Assembly (NCBI GenBank): GCA_947631985.1
Contig: CANRNK010000011.1
Span: 1 to 34,202, forward strand
DNA: 34,202 nt
Origin: an uncultured Lachnospiraceae bacterium
GTDB taxonomy: Bacteria > Bacillota > Clostridia > Lachnospirales > Lachnospiraceae
Reading direction: 5' to 3'
The position numbers were made by a program, and so were the translations under genes. Each line of letters starts with the position of its first letter. Positions within the stretch are counted from its first letter, which is position 1. The notes under the pieces are model-generated. The model was given only the letters and a program-made list of their open reading frames with translations. It did not search any database and had not been told where the DNA came from. This document shows positions 18,134 through 29,596 of this stretch, in pieces.

Positions 18134-19757
18134 CTTCCGTCTCCGCAGTATAGACGAATCTCTTACGGGCAAGTTCGTCATTTTCAAGATATTCATCATA
18201 AGTAGTGATTTTATCAATCAGAGAACCGTCGGGCAGGATTTCGATGATTCTGTTTGCAGTTGTCTGAACAATCTGGTGATCATGCGATGCAAAAAGCAAA
18301 ACACCAGGGAATTTAACCAATCCATTATTGAGTGCAGTAATAGACTCCATATCAAGGTGGTTCGTAGGCTCATCAAGAACTAAAACATTTGCACCTGAAA
18401 TCATCATTTTGGATAAAAGACAACGTACTTTTTCTCCACCAGATAATATTTTGACTTTTTTGATTCCGTCTTCTCCAGGGAATAGCATACGTCCAAGGAA
18501 TCCTCTTACATAGGTGACATCTTTAACAGGGGAATATCCAGTAAGCCAGTCCGTGATGGTGTAGTCATTGTCGAATTCTTCTGTGCTGTCTTTTGGGAAA
18601 TAGGCCTGTGTAGTTGTAATGCCCCATTTGTATGAGCCTTCATCAGGTTCCAGCTCTCCTGTCAGAATTCTAAAAAGAGTTGTTTTTGCAAGTTCATTGC
18701 CACCAACAAAAGCAGCCTTATCATCACGATTCAGGGTGAAAGAGACATTATTCAGGACTTTCTCTCCACTGATCGTTTTACTGATGCCTTCTACGGTTAA
18801 GATTTCGTTACCGATTTCGCGGTCAGGACGGAAGTCAATATAAGGATATTTACGGCTCGAAGGTCTGATATCATCAAGTTCAATTTTGTCCAAGGCTTTC
18901 TTTCGGGAAGTTGCCTGTTTCGATTTTGAAGCATTTGCAGAAAATCGTGTAATGAAATCCTGGAGTTCTTTGATTTTTTCTTCTTTTTTCTTATTTGCAT
19001 CCTTCATCTGTTTGACCATAAGCTGGCTTGATTCGTACCAGAAGTCATAATTTCCAGAATAAAGCTGAATTTTTCCATAATCTATATCTGCCGTATGTGT
19101 ACAGACTTTATTTAAAAAGTAACGATCATGAGAAACTACGATAACGGTATTTTCAAAATTAATCAAAAATTCTTCTAACCAGGCAATTGCGTCAAGGTCT
19201 AAATGGTTGGTAGGCTCATCGAGCAAAAGGATATCAGGGTTACCAAACAGTGCTTTTGCAAGCAACACTTTTACTTTTTCACTACCAGTCAGGGTATTCA
19301 TGAGAGCGTGATGGAGTGTGGAAGAAATACCAAGCCCATTTAAGAGAGAGGCAGCATTTGATTCTGATTCCCATCCATCCATTTCAGCAAATTCTCCCTC
19401 GAGTTCACTTGCCCGTATTCCATCTTCGTCGGTAAAATCTTCTTTAGCGTAAATTTCTTCTTTTTCTTTCATAATCTGAAAGAGTCTTACATTTCCCATG
19501 ATTACAACATCTAATACAGGATACTCGTCATATTTAAAGTGATCCTGTTCTAAAAAGGAGAGTCGTTGTCCGGGCGTAGTGACGATATCCCCCTGGGTTG
19601 TCTCAAGGTTACCTGAGAGGATTTTAAGAAATGTTGACTTTCCAGAGCCGTTAGCTCCAATCAATCCATAACAGTTTCCTTCTGTAAATTTGATATTGAC
19701 ATCTTCAAACAGGGCTTTTTTTCCAATTCGAAGTGTTACATTATTAGCACTTATCAT
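18120..19757 (-). CDS. ABC-F family ATPase (two ABC domains)
   Basis: GANGSGKSTFLKIL, LLLDEPTNHLDLDAIAWLE, VVSHDRYFLN, second domain VGGNELAKTTLFR and VLDEPTNHLDMESITALN. ATG 19757 (MISANNVTLRIG); ORF extension to 20003 not supported. Confidence 0.93.
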   Translation of the reverse strand: MISANNVTLRIGKKALFEDVNIKFTEGNCYGLIGANGSGKSTFLKILSGNLETTQGDIVTTPGQRLSFLEQDHFKYDEYPVLDVVIMGNVRLFQIMKEKEEIYAKEDFTDEDGIRASELEGEFAEMDGWESESNAASLLNGLGISSTLHHALMNTLTGSEKVKVLLAKALFGNPDILLLDEPTNHLDLDAIAWLEEFLINFENTVIVVSHDRYFLNKVCTHTADIDYGKIQLYSGNYDFWYESSQLMVKQMKDANKKKEEKIKELQDFITRFSANASKSKQATSRKKALDKIELDDIRPSSRKYPYIDFRPDREIGNEILTVEGISKTISGEKVLNNVSFTLNRDDKAAFVGGNELAKTTLFRILTGELEPDEGSYKWGITTTQAYFPKDSTEEFDNDYTITDWLTGYSPVKDVTYVRGFLGRMLFPGEDGIKKVKILSGGEKVRCLLSKMMISGANVLVLDEPTNHLDMESITALNNGLVKFPGVLLFASHDHQIVQTTANRIIEILPDGSLIDKITTYDEYLENDELARKRFVYTAETEDDED

Positions 19758-19884
19758 ACGTAAACCTTCCTTATCTATGTGATTCATTTTATTAATTCTA
19801 TTTGTCCACCGCTTATATTGTACATGAAAAAGATGAAAATGCAAGTGATATGAAGAAAAATGCGGGTAAATAGTAGAAAGAGGA

Positions 19885-19913
19885 TTGACATGAGAAAAAA
19901 GAAATGGTAGAAT
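19885..19913 (+). promoter_or_regulatory. trp operon promoter
   Basis: TTGACA (19885-19890), 17 bp, TAGAAT (19908-19913), just upstream of the T-box. Confidence 0.7.
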
Positions 19914-19924
19914 TTTTGCAATTG

Positions 19925-20273
19925 AAAAAATAAAGTCAGTGAGCAAAAAGAGTACTGCAAGAGGAAACATCACAGAGAGCATATGTTTGGTGAGAATATG
20001 CATGGTTCGCTTTCAGGAATGGGTTTGTGAGATGCAAGGAGAAAGCGTTAAAGTGAGTATCTATAGCCGTAGTCTCTACGTTATAAGAGAAGGATATCGA
20101 AGCTGTTATCTATAGCAGAATCTGTATCTGGATGAGATTAATTTGAATGGTGGCAGGCATTTTCCATAAGGAAGTGTCTTTTTTTGTGTCTTTCTACCAT
20201 TTTCAGATTAAATCAGGGTGGCACCGCGTGTTTGACATGTCCCTGCGAAAGCAGAGATGTGTCTTTTTTTATG
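19925..20273 (+). ncRNA. T-box leader upstream of the trp operon
   Basis: AGGGTGGCACCGCG (20215-20228) T-box core; stem-I motifs AGAGTAC, CAGAGAG, GGTGAGA; terminator GACATGTCCCTGC-GAAA-GCAGAGATGTGTC-TTTTTTT. Candidate UGG specifier at 20020-20022. Confidence 0.92.
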
Positions 20274-20319
20274 CAGTCAGAGAAAAGTTACGAATTAGGA
20301 AGAAAGGTTGGTTATCAGA

Positions 20320-21759
20320 ATGAAACAGGAACTATTCATTGGAAATGATACGAAAACAATTTATCGTGCTTATAAAAAAACAGTCAGTATTGTTCAGGAA
20401 TCTGCAATCTCCATGTTTGAAGGGATTGCAAAAGGAAAAAAAAGTTTTCTCCTGGAAAGCTATGACAAAAACTATGACAGATATTCTTTCTTTGGGGTGG
20501 AGCCAAAGGCAATCATTACATCTTGCAAGGAAGGGCTTAAAATTGCTGACCGGGATGGAACGATTCAGATAATGCAGGGAAATCCAATGCAGTGTCTAAA
20601 AGTTCTCTACAGTTCGATTGAGGTGAAAAAAGATCCAGGGGAACTGAATATGATTGGTGGATTTGTCGGGAGCATTGGGTATGACTATGTGCGATTTATG
20701 GAAGAAATTCCAGACCAGAATCCCGATGAAATTGGAATTGAAACAATACAACTTATGTTCGTGACGGAATTTATTACCATTGACCATATGGCGGAAACGC
20801 TGACTGCGGTGGTCTTGAGAGAGGATAATTCGGCAGGCAGAATAAAAGGGGAACTCCGTGCAAATGAGATGGTTGAGGAGGTATTTGGCGCGCAAAAAGA
20901 AAGGATGCGTGATTTTGTAAGGGATGGAAAGATTCTTTGCAAAACTGATTCTATAGAAGCTTATAGCAAAAAAGTAGAGAAAATCAAGGAATTTATTAAA
21001 GAGGGGCATGTCTTTCAGACAGTATTGTCACAAAGGTGGACGATACAGACGAACCAGACGGGATTGCAGCTATATCGTGAATTAAGGGAACGCAATCCGT
21101 CGCCTTATCTTTATTACTTCCAATTTGAAACATTTGAAATCATAGGAAGTAGTCCGGAAATGCTTGTTAAGCTTCAGGATCAAAAAGTATTTACCTGTCC
21201 AATTGCAGGGACCAGAAAAAGGGGGAAGACACCAGAGGAGGATCAGCAACTAAAGGAAGAGTTGTTGGAAGATGAGAAAGAAAGAGCAGAGCACGTCATG
21301 CTGGTGGATCTTGCAAGAAATGATATGGGTAGAATCGCAGAATTTGGGACAGTAAAAGTGACAGAATTTATGAGGGTTCAAAACTATTCTCACGTTATGC
21401 ACCTCGTATCTCTGGTGGAAGGAAAGAAAAGAGAAGAATATCACCCAGTAGACCTCATATCGGCATTTCTTCCGGCAGGAACTTTAAGTGGAGCCCCAAA
21501 AATCAGGGCGATGGAAATCATTGATGAATTAGAAGAAGTAAAACGAGGATTGTATGGTGGGGCCACAGGATATTTGGGATTTAACGGTAATATGGACTTC
21601 TGTATTACAATTCGAACCATGATCAAAAAAGGTGACAGGGTTTATCTGCAGGCAGGAGCTGGAATTGTGGCAGATTCGGTTGGTGAAAAAGAGTATGAAG
21701 AATGTTGCAACAAAGTGATGGCACTTGCAAAGACATTGGTTACGGAGGAAAGCTTATGA
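20320..21759 (+). CDS. trpE: Anthranilate synthase component I
   Basis: GFVGSIGYDYVRFME, SSPEMLVKLQ, CPIAGTRKRGKTPEED, LPAGTLSGAPKIRAME, GAGIVADS; downstream of the T-box. Confidence 0.95.
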   Translation: MKQELFIGNDTKTIYRAYKKTVSIVQESAISMFEGIAKGKKSFLLESYDKNYDRYSFFGVEPKAIITSCKEGLKIADRDGTIQIMQGNPMQCLKVLYSSIEVKKDPGELNMIGGFVGSIGYDYVRFMEEIPDQNPDEIGIETIQLMFVTEFITIDHMAETLTAVVLREDNSAGRIKGELRANEMVEEVFGAQKERMRDFVRDGKILCKTDSIEAYSKKVEKIKEFIKEGHVFQTVLSQRWTIQTNQTGLQLYRELRERNPSPYLYYFQFETFEIIGSSPEMLVKLQDQKVFTCPIAGTRKRGKTPEEDQQLKEELLEDEKERAEHVMLVDLARNDMGRIAEFGTVKVTEFMRVQNYSHVMHLVSLVEGKKREEYHPVDLISAFLPAGTLSGAPKIRAMEIIDELEEVKRGLYGGATGYLGFNGNMDFCITIRTMIKKGDRVYLQAGAGIVADSVGEKEYEECCNKVMALAKTLVTEESL

Positions 21760-22316
21760 TACTTCTCATAGACAATTATGATTCTTTTACCTATAATTTA
21801 TATCAGTATATTGGTACATTTACTGATGCGATTACGGTTGTTCGTAATGATAAAATCACAATTGCAGAAATAGAAAAGATGAATCCTGATCGGATTATTC
21901 TCTCACCAGGACCTAAAAGTCCAAAGGACGCAGGAATCTGTATGGATCTGATCCGTTATTTTGCAGGAAAAAAGGCGATTCTTGGTATCTGTCTGGGTCA
22001 TCAGTGCATTGGAGAGGCATTTGGTGGAACGGTATCCTACGCCAAGGAAGTACTACACGGTAAACAGAGCCTGCTGGAACATGAAGGAAACTACCTTTTC
22101 GAAGGAATTCCGTCCCCTATTAAGGTAGCCAGATATCATTCTCTTGCGATATTATCGGAAACTCTTCCGGATTGTCTAAAGGTACTCGCTAGGACTGACG
22201 ATGGAGAAATCATGGCACTGGTACACCGTGAGTATCCAATTTATGGTCTGCAGTTTCACCCGGAGTCAATTTATACAGAGTATGGAAAACGGATGATCGA
22301 GAATTTTATCCGGTAG
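21756..22316 (+). CDS. trpG: Anthranilate synthase glutamine amidotransferase component
   Basis: MILLIDNYDSFTYNLYQY, LSPGPKSP, ILGICLGHQCIGEAFGG, LQFHPESIYTEYG; ATGA overlap with trpE. No C-terminal TrpD fusion. Confidence 0.95.
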   Translation: MILLIDNYDSFTYNLYQYIGTFTDAITVVRNDKITIAEIEKMNPDRIILSPGPKSPKDAGICMDLIRYFAGKKAILGICLGHQCIGEAFGGTVSYAKEVLHGKQSLLEHEGNYLFEGIPSPIKVARYHSLAILSETLPDCLKVLARTDDGEIMALVHREYPIYGLQFHPESIYTEYGKRMIENFIR

Positions 22317-22334
22317 AAAGGAAGGGGTATTAGG

Positions 22335-23120
22335 ATGATTTTAGACAAAATTGTAGCATCTAAAAAAATGAGATTAACTGAACAAAAGCAGATAATTAGT
22401 GAAGAGAAGATGAAAGAGATGGCAATTGCATGCGAACGGGAAAGTATCAGCTTTTATGATGCATTATCAAAGAACTCCCTTTCTATTATAGGGGAATTTA
22501 AAAATGCTTCTCCAAGCCATGGCACAATGAAGGACAGCTTATCACTGCCGGAGAGGATTGCGCAATACAATGAATCTGTGGATGCAATTTCCTGCCTGAC
22601 AGAGGAAGATTTTTTTGGTGGAAGCATTGCTTACTTTGAAACAATCAGAAAGATAACGCGCCTTCCTATGATCAGGAAGGATTTTATCATTGATCCCTAT
22701 CAGATTTTCGAAGCGAAAATGATTGGCGCAGACTGTATTTTACTGATTGCAGCAATTTTAAATGATAGAGAGTTGAAGTGGTTTCATGAACTTGCAGGGT
22801 TACTTGGCATGGATGCTCTGGTTGAAGTGCATGATGAGCTGGAGATGATGAGGGCAATCGGTCTGGACGCTCCCCTGATTGGCATTAATAATCGGAATTT
22901 AAAGGATTTTACAATTGATTTGAATCGGACCAAAGAACTTGCAGTGATGGTACCGGAGGATACCATTCTGGTTTCGGAAAGTGGCATCAGTCATACGGAA
23001 GAGATTCAATTTCTAAAAGAATGTGGCGTGAGCGCAATTTTGGTTGGCACTTCACTCATGGAGGCTGAGAGTCCGAAACAGGTAGCAGATTTATGGAAAC
23101 AAAGTTATGAAGGAATGTGA
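22335..23120 (+). CDS. trpC: Indole-3-glycerol-phosphate synthase
   Basis: ILDKIVASKKMRL, IGEFKNASPSHG, PMIRKDFIIDPYQIFEA, ALVEVHDELEM, GINNRNLKDF, VSESGIS. Confidence 0.95.
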   Translation: MILDKIVASKKMRLTEQKQIISEEKMKEMAIACERESISFYDALSKNSLSIIGEFKNASPSHGTMKDSLSLPERIAQYNESVDAISCLTEEDFFGGSIAYFETIRKITRLPMIRKDFIIDPYQIFEAKMIGADCILLIAAILNDRELKWFHELAGLLGMDALVEVHDELEMMRAIGLDAPLIGINNRNLKDFTIDLNRTKELAVMVPEDTILVSESGISHTEEIQFLKECGVSAILVGTSLMEAESPKQVADLWKQSYEGM

Positions 23121-23121
23121 G

Positions 23122-23772
23122 ATGGGTACAGCAATCAAAATATGTGGAATTACTTCATTGGAAGAGATGAAATGGTTAGCCGAAGAAGCAGTTGAATATG
23201 CCGGGATTGTGCTTTTTTTTGAAGAAAGCAGACGTTGCTGTTCACCTCAGAGGGCAGAATGGATCGTTTCGGAAACAAAAAAAATATGCAATCCACCCAA
23301 ACTTGTTGCAGTGTGTGTGAGTCCAACGAAGGAGCAGGTTGCAATCATAGAAGAGATAGGATTTGACTATCTGCAGATTCATGGAACTTTGTCAGATGAG
23401 GTGGTACATCTGGCAAACTTACCAATCATTAGGGCAGTCGGGTATTTAGAAGAGAGAGAGACGGTTTTGGAAGTGTCAGGGAAGGTAATTGGAACGTTAT
23501 ACGACAGTGCCTGTCCGGGAAGTGGAGTTGCCTATGACTGGGGAACCTTAACAGTCCCCCAAGAGTCTGAAAAGCTTTTTTTTCTTGCAGGAGGTCTCAC
23601 TCCTGAAAATGTAAAACATGCAATAGAAGTCCTTCATCCGGATGTTGTGGATGTCAGCAGTGGTGTGGAACGAGCGGGAAGCGTTGGAAAAGACAAAGAG
23701 AAAATACTGGATTTTATCAGTGAAGTAAGAGGTGTGGAGAATGGAAGGAAAGGGAAAACAAATGAATCATAG
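23122..23772 (+). CDS. trpF: Phosphoribosylanthranilate isomerase
   Basis: [60 protein letters not shown]. Confidence 0.93.
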   Translation: MGTAIKICGITSLEEMKWLAEEAVEYAGIVLFFEESRRCCSPQRAEWIVSETKKICNPPKLVAVCVSPTKEQVAIIEEIGFDYLQIHGTLSDEVVHLANLPIIRAVGYLEERETVLEVSGKVIGTLYDSACPGSGVAYDWGTLTVPQESEKLFFLAGGLTPENVKHAIEVLHPDVVDVSSGVERAGSVGKDKEKILDFISEVRGVENGRKGKTNES

Positions 23773-24946
23773 TTATTATGGCGAATATGGGGGGCAATAT
23801 ATCTCGGAAGCACTGATGAATACATTATACGAATTAGAAACAGCATTTCAGGATGCAATTAAAGATCCTTTGTTTCTGCAGGAATATCATTATTATCTAA
23901 AAGAATATGTGGGAAGAGAAACGCCACTGTATCTTGCAGGCAGGCTCTCTGAAGAGTATGGATGTAAAATCTACTTAAAAAGAGAAGATTTGAATCATAC
24001 CGGAGCACATAAGATCAACAATGTAATTGGGCAGATCTTATTGGCGAAACGTATGGGCAAGAAAAAGGTGATTGCAGAGACAGGTGCAGGACAGCATGGT
24101 GTCGCAACAGCAACCGGAGCAGCACTTTTTAATATGGAATGTACTGTGTATATGGGTACGGAGGATATTGAAAGGCAACATCTTAACGTGATGCGAATGG
24201 AAATGCTGGGAGCAAAGGTGGTGGGTGTTCGCTCGGGTAGTAACACCTTAAAAGATGCGACAAACGAAGCAATCAGAACCTGGGCCAGGACGGCAGAAGA
24301 TACCTTCTATATTATTGGATCGGCCGTTGGACCGCACCCTTACCCTAAGATGGTAAAGGAATTCCAGAAAATTATTAGTGTGGAAGCAAAAAGACAATTT
24401 TTAGAAAAAGAGCAACGTTTACCCGATGTCGTAATGGCATGTGTCGGTGGGGGATCTAATTCTATCGGTATGTTTGCAGAATTCATTGAGGACAAAGAAG
24501 TGGAACTCATCGGTGTTGAGGCTGCTGGGATGGGAGTTTCTAGTGGGAAACATGCAGCAGCAATGGCAGCAGGTAAGCCAGGTATCCTTCACGGGATGAA
24601 ATCTTATTTGCTTCAGGATGAGGATGGAAATGTCAAACTGGCACATTCGATTTCCGCAGGACTTGATTATCCGGGGGTTGGGCCTGAACATGCCTTTCTT
24701 CATGATACAAAAAGAGTTAAATATGTTTCGGTGACAGATCAGGAAGCAATGGAAGCACTTTCGATTCTGTGTAAAATGGAAGGAATCATCCCAGCGATTG
24801 AAAGTTCCCATGCGCTGGCCTATGCATTTAAAAAAGCAAAAAGTATGAAGAAAAATCAGGCAATGATTGTATGTCTGTCAGGACGTGGAGATAAAGATGC
24901 TGCGACAATAGAATCTTATTTTAATGGAGAAGGATATCTAAATTAG
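23762..24946 (+). CDS. trpB: Tryptophan synthase beta subunit
   Basis: [87 protein letters not shown]. Starts within the end of trpF. Confidence 0.96.
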   Translation: MNHSYYGEYGGQYISEALMNTLYELETAFQDAIKDPLFLQEYHYYLKEYVGRETPLYLAGRLSEEYGCKIYLKREDLNHTGAHKINNVIGQILLAKRMGKKKVIAETGAGQHGVATATGAALFNMECTVYMGTEDIERQHLNVMRMEMLGAKVVGVRSGSNTLKDATNEAIRTWARTAEDTFYIIGSAVGPHPYPKMVKEFQKIISVEAKRQFLEKEQRLPDVVMACVGGGSNSIGMFAEFIEDKEVELIGVEAAGMGVSSGKHAAAMAAGKPGILHGMKSYLLQDEDGNVKLAHSISAGLDYPGVGPEHAFLHDTKRVKYVSVTDQEAMEALSILCKMEGIIPAIESSHALAYAFKKAKSMKKNQAMIVCLSGRGDKDAATIESYFNGEGYLN

Positions 24947-24962
24947 CGCATGCAGATGGGAG
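24946..24962 (+). repeat. Collapsed hairpin/SD cassette before trpA (copy D)
   Basis: GCGCATGCAGATGGGAG shares GCG..GCAGATGGGAG with the full cassettes, immediately after the trpB stop. Confidence 0.4.
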
Positions 24963-24968
24963 ATCAGT

Positions 24969-25769
24969 ATGAATAGAATAGAAGAGAAACTGGAACGACT
25001 TAAAAAGGAACAGAAAAAGGCTTTTATCACATATATGGCAGCAGGACTGCCAGATATGGAAGGCTGTGCAGCACTGATTAAGGCACAAGAAGAAGCGGGA
25101 ACAGATATTTTGGAACTTGGTATTCCTTTTTCAGATCCGGTGGCAGATGGTCCGGTAATTCAGGAAGCATCTTATCAGTCGATTTTAAAGGGTACAAATC
25201 TGAAAAAAGTATTTGACCTAGTGGAAAAAGTAAGAAGTGAAGGTGTAAACGTCCCCATTGTATTTATGATGTATTTCAATACAATTGCAGCATACGGGCT
25301 TGCAGCATTTGTCTCCAAATGTGCAACGGCAGGAATTGATGGATTGATTGTTCCGGACCTGCCGTATGAAGAACAGGGCCAACTTAACAAAATACTTGAT
25401 AAAATAGAGGATGCTCCGATTCTGATTCAACTTGTCTCACCAGTTTCCAAACAAAGAATTCCGATGCTTCTGCAGCATGCAAGAGGATTTGTGTACTGTG
25501 TTTCCAGCATGGGGGTTACAGGGCAGGATGCGAAATTTCACAAAGATATTCTTTCGTATCTGGAAAAGGTAAAATCTGTTTCCAAAATTCCTGTTATGAT
25601 GGGATTTGGAATCAGAACTGCGAAAGACATTGAACCAATGAAAGAAAGTATCGATGGCTGTATTGTGGGATCATATTTTTGTACCCTGCTCGCGCAAAAT
25701 CATTATAGTGTAGATGTTGCAAAAGAATATATTTCTCTTTTCAAAAAGGAGATGAATGGAGTAGAATAG
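24969..25769 (+). CDS. trpA: Tryptophan synthase alpha subunit
   Basis: AFITYMAAGLPD, DILELGIPFSDPVADGPVIQEAS, GLIVPDLPYEE, YCVSSMGVTG, MGFGIRTAKD. Confidence 0.95.
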   Translation: MNRIEEKLERLKKEQKKAFITYMAAGLPDMEGCAALIKAQEEAGTDILELGIPFSDPVADGPVIQEASYQSILKGTNLKKVFDLVEKVRSEGVNVPIVFMMYFNTIAAYGLAAFVSKCATAGIDGLIVPDLPYEEQGQLNKILDKIEDAPILIQLVSPVSKQRIPMLLQHARGFVYCVSSMGVTGQDAKFHKDILSYLEKVKSVSKIPVMMGFGIRTAKDIEPMKESIDGCIVGSYFCTLLAQNHYSVDVAKEYISLFKKEMNGVE

Positions 25770-25814
25770 GAGAGAAGAGAAGTACAACGAATCAGTAAGG
25801 ATGGGTGGGTATCT

Positions 25815-26756
25815 ATGGAGAATCAGGTAAAAACATTGGAACAACGCTTCAAAGATCATATTAAAAATTATAATTTATCCAGTCTCTATGAAATGAATGA
25901 AGTCAGAAACTATTTAAAAAATCTTGCAACAGCATTGGATATTAAAATTTTGCTAACAGAAAGACACGGGGAAAGAGCCGTTGTAATTGGTGATTTTGAT
26001 AGGTTCATACCTGATGTGGTGCATTCGCCAGGCAGGAAGATCAAAGTATATGAAAGGACAATTGGACATTTATACGTAGTCGATGTCTGCGAACGCCCTG
26101 ACAGAAAAGAACATATGGATGATCTCTTGGATAGTATTGTGGAACAATTTGCTTATCAGGCGATGATGTCTTTTCGAGCTGAGGAGACACTTATTTATGC
26201 TGAGGAACTTGAGGAAAGTCTTGAAAAAGAACGGTATCAGGTAAAGCACGCAGAGAAAAAGGATGCATTGACGGGTACTCTGACCCGGAATTACTTCACG
26301 AACAGAATGAATGTGGTGGAACGTTCTTTTCTTGTTCCTGTTGCGGTAATCTGTTTTAATATCAATGACTGGAAATACATCAATACTAATTACGGTGAGG
26401 AAGAGAGTGACAGGCTGATTAAAATAGTAGCCTCCATTATAAAAAAGGAAGCAAAACCGGAATACATTATTGGGCGTGTTGAAGGGGATGTGTTTCATGT
26501 GCTGATTCCGATGGCTGAAGAAGGGGAAGCGTATGAATACTGTAGAAAAGTGCAGGCCCAGTGCCTGAAATTTGAAGACCCAATCCTGGCACCTTCGGTA
26601 GCCTGTGGCTTTATTCATAAGACCAATATTGAAGAGAAGATGTCTGAACTTTTCTCAGATGCAGAGTATGAAATGCTACAGAATAAAATTGAAATGAAAA
26701 GCAGCCAGGGATATCTTGAACGTCTGGAAAAGAGAATGAGTCAGATTACGGAATAA
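25815..26756 (+). CDS. Degenerate GGDEF-domain protein
   Basis: KKDALTGTLTRNYF, CFNINDWKYINTNYGEEESDRLI and GRVEGDVFHVLIP at the GGDEF position (EGDVF). Confidence 0.75.
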   Translation: MENQVKTLEQRFKDHIKNYNLSSLYEMNEVRNYLKNLATALDIKILLTERHGERAVVIGDFDRFIPDVVHSPGRKIKVYERTIGHLYVVDVCERPDRKEHMDDLLDSIVEQFAYQAMMSFRAEETLIYAEELEESLEKERYQVKHAEKKDALTGTLTRNYFTNRMNVVERSFLVPVAVICFNINDWKYINTNYGEEESDRLIKIVASIIKKEAKPEYIIGRVEGDVFHVLIPMAEEGEAYEYCRKVQAQCLKFEDPILAPSVACGFIHKTNIEEKMSELFSDAEYEMLQNKIEMKSSQGYLERLEKRMSQITE

Positions 26757-26871
26757 AGTATTAAAAAAATATTAAATCAGATTTTTATTGTCCAAATGTA
26801 AAAAAACGAGAAAAAACGAGAAAAGAAGAGAAAACTGCATAAAAAAGCCATTTATTACAGGCTATATGGTG

Positions 26872-26900
26872 TTGCCAAGAAAAGATAAAATAACTAATAT
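26872..26900 (+). promoter_or_regulatory. groESL sigma-A promoter
   Basis: TTGCCA (26872-26877), 17 bp, TAATAT (26895-26900). Confidence 0.7.
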
Positions 26901-26912
26901 TAGTTTTAGCAA

Positions 26913-26939
26913 TTAGCACTCAACAAAAGAGAGTGCTAA
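26913..26939 (+). promoter_or_regulatory. CIRCE element (HrcA operator)
   Basis: TTAGCACTC-N9-GAGTGCTAA, perfect inverted repeat. Confidence 0.98.
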
Positions 26940-26978
26940 TAATCTAGTTAGAACGAATTTGATCAAGGAGGTTTTATT

Positions 26979-27263
26979 ATGAAATTAGTACCATTAGGAG
27001 ACAGAGTTGTATTAAAACAACTGGTTGCGGAAGAAACTACAAAATCAGGAATCGTATTACCAGGACAGAACAAAGAGAAACCGCAGCAGGCAGAGGTAGT
27101 AGCAGTTGGACCTGGTGGAGTGATTGATGGGAAAGAAGTAAAAATGGAAGTTAAGCTGGGAGATCAGGTTATTTACTCCAAATATGCTGGAACAGATGTG
27201 AAAGTGGAAGAGGTTGAATATATTGTTGTAAAACAGAGCGACATTCTTGCAATCCTTCAGTAA
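26979..27263 (+). CDS. groES: Co-chaperonin GroES
   Basis: KLVPLGDRVVLKQLVAEETTKSGIVLPG; AGGAGG SD; upstream of groEL. Confidence 0.97.
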   Translation: MKLVPLGDRVVLKQLVAEETTKSGIVLPGQNKEKPQQAEVVAVGPGGVIDGKEVKMEVKLGDQVIYSKYAGTDVKVEEVEYIVVKQSDILAILQ

Positions 27264-27320
27264 TAAGGGAAAAGATAGAAGTACGAAATAGACACAATTG
27301 AATTCCAAAGAAAGATTTAG

Positions 27321-28949
<1,629 letters not shown>

Positions 28950-28962
28950 TTTTTAGATTTTT

Positions 28963-29012
28963 AAAAGCCCATATTCAGTATGTGACATCCATATTGAATG
29001 TGGGCTTTTTTT
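28963..29012 (+). terminator. Intrinsic terminator after groEL
   Basis: AAAAGCCCATATTCAGTATG ... CATATTGAATGTGGGCTTTTTTTT. Confidence 0.9.
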
Positions 29013-29079
29013 TCTCTTTTTTTGGGTCGAGAAGAGGCGTGTCCCAATCTGTGCAGTAGAATGAAATTGAATAAATATT

Positions 29080-29108
29080 TTGACTTCCTATTTGTTTAAT
29101 AATATAAT
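29080..29108 (+). promoter_or_regulatory. Sigma-A promoter for the glyoxalase-like gene
   Basis: TTGACT (29080-29085), 17 bp, TATAAT (29103-29108). Confidence 0.7.
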
Positions 29109-29155
29109 GGAGAATGAAATTTGTTTTTTGGATGGGAATAGACTGGAGGAAATCA

Positions 29156-29527
29156 ATGAAATTTAAATTTGTTCATAATAATATAAATGTAGTAGATTTA
29201 GAAAAGTCACTTCGATTTTATGAAAAAGCACTGGGTATGACAGAACATCACAGAAAGGTTCAGGAGGATGGCAGCTTTATTCTGGTTTATTTGGGAGACA
29301 ATGTGACCAGTCATCTGTTAGAACTCACCTGGCTTCGGGATTGGGAAAAGGACCAGTATAATCTGGGAGACAATGAGTTTCATCTTGCTTTTGAAGTGGA
29401 CGATTTTGATGGGGCCTATGAGAAACACAAGAAAATGGGGTGCATCTGTTTTGAAAACAAAGAAATGGGAATTTATTTTATTGCCGATCCAGATGGATAC
29501 TGGCTGGAAATTGTACCCGCGAACTAA
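29156..29527 (+). CDS. gloA: VOC-family protein, lactoylglutathione lyase (glyoxalase I)-like
   Basis: KFVHNNINVVDLEKSLRFYEKALGM, LLELTWLRDW, HLAFEVDD, DPDGYWLEIV. ATG 29156 preferred over 29114. Confidence 0.8.
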   Translation: MKFKFVHNNINVVDLEKSLRFYEKALGMTEHHRKVQEDGSFILVYLGDNVTSHLLELTWLRDWEKDQYNLGDNEFHLAFEVDDFDGAYEKHKKMGCICFENKEMGIYFIADPDGYWLEIVPAN

Positions 29528-29596
29528 AAATTGGAACTGTGCACTTTTGTAAGTGATGACAAATGATGACAAAGATAGAAAGTTATGACAGTAAAA

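Noticed and set aside
19758-20003. 82-aa N-terminal extension of the ABC-F ORF with a hydrophobic segment
   Set aside because: It overlaps the trp promoter and T-box region on the opposite strand; MISANNVTLRIG at 19757 is the normal ABC-F N-terminus.
26070-26618. 182-aa ORF antisense to the GGDEF-like gene
   Set aside because: Aromatic-rich shadow ORF with no domain; the sense gene is convincing.
26913-26939. Inverted repeat before groES as a novel element
   Set aside because: It is a perfect, well-known CIRCE/HrcA operator; annotated but not novel.
29558-29580. Short direct repeats (ATGATGACAAA-like) after the glyoxalase-like gene
   Set aside because: Too short and AT-rich to distinguish from chance.
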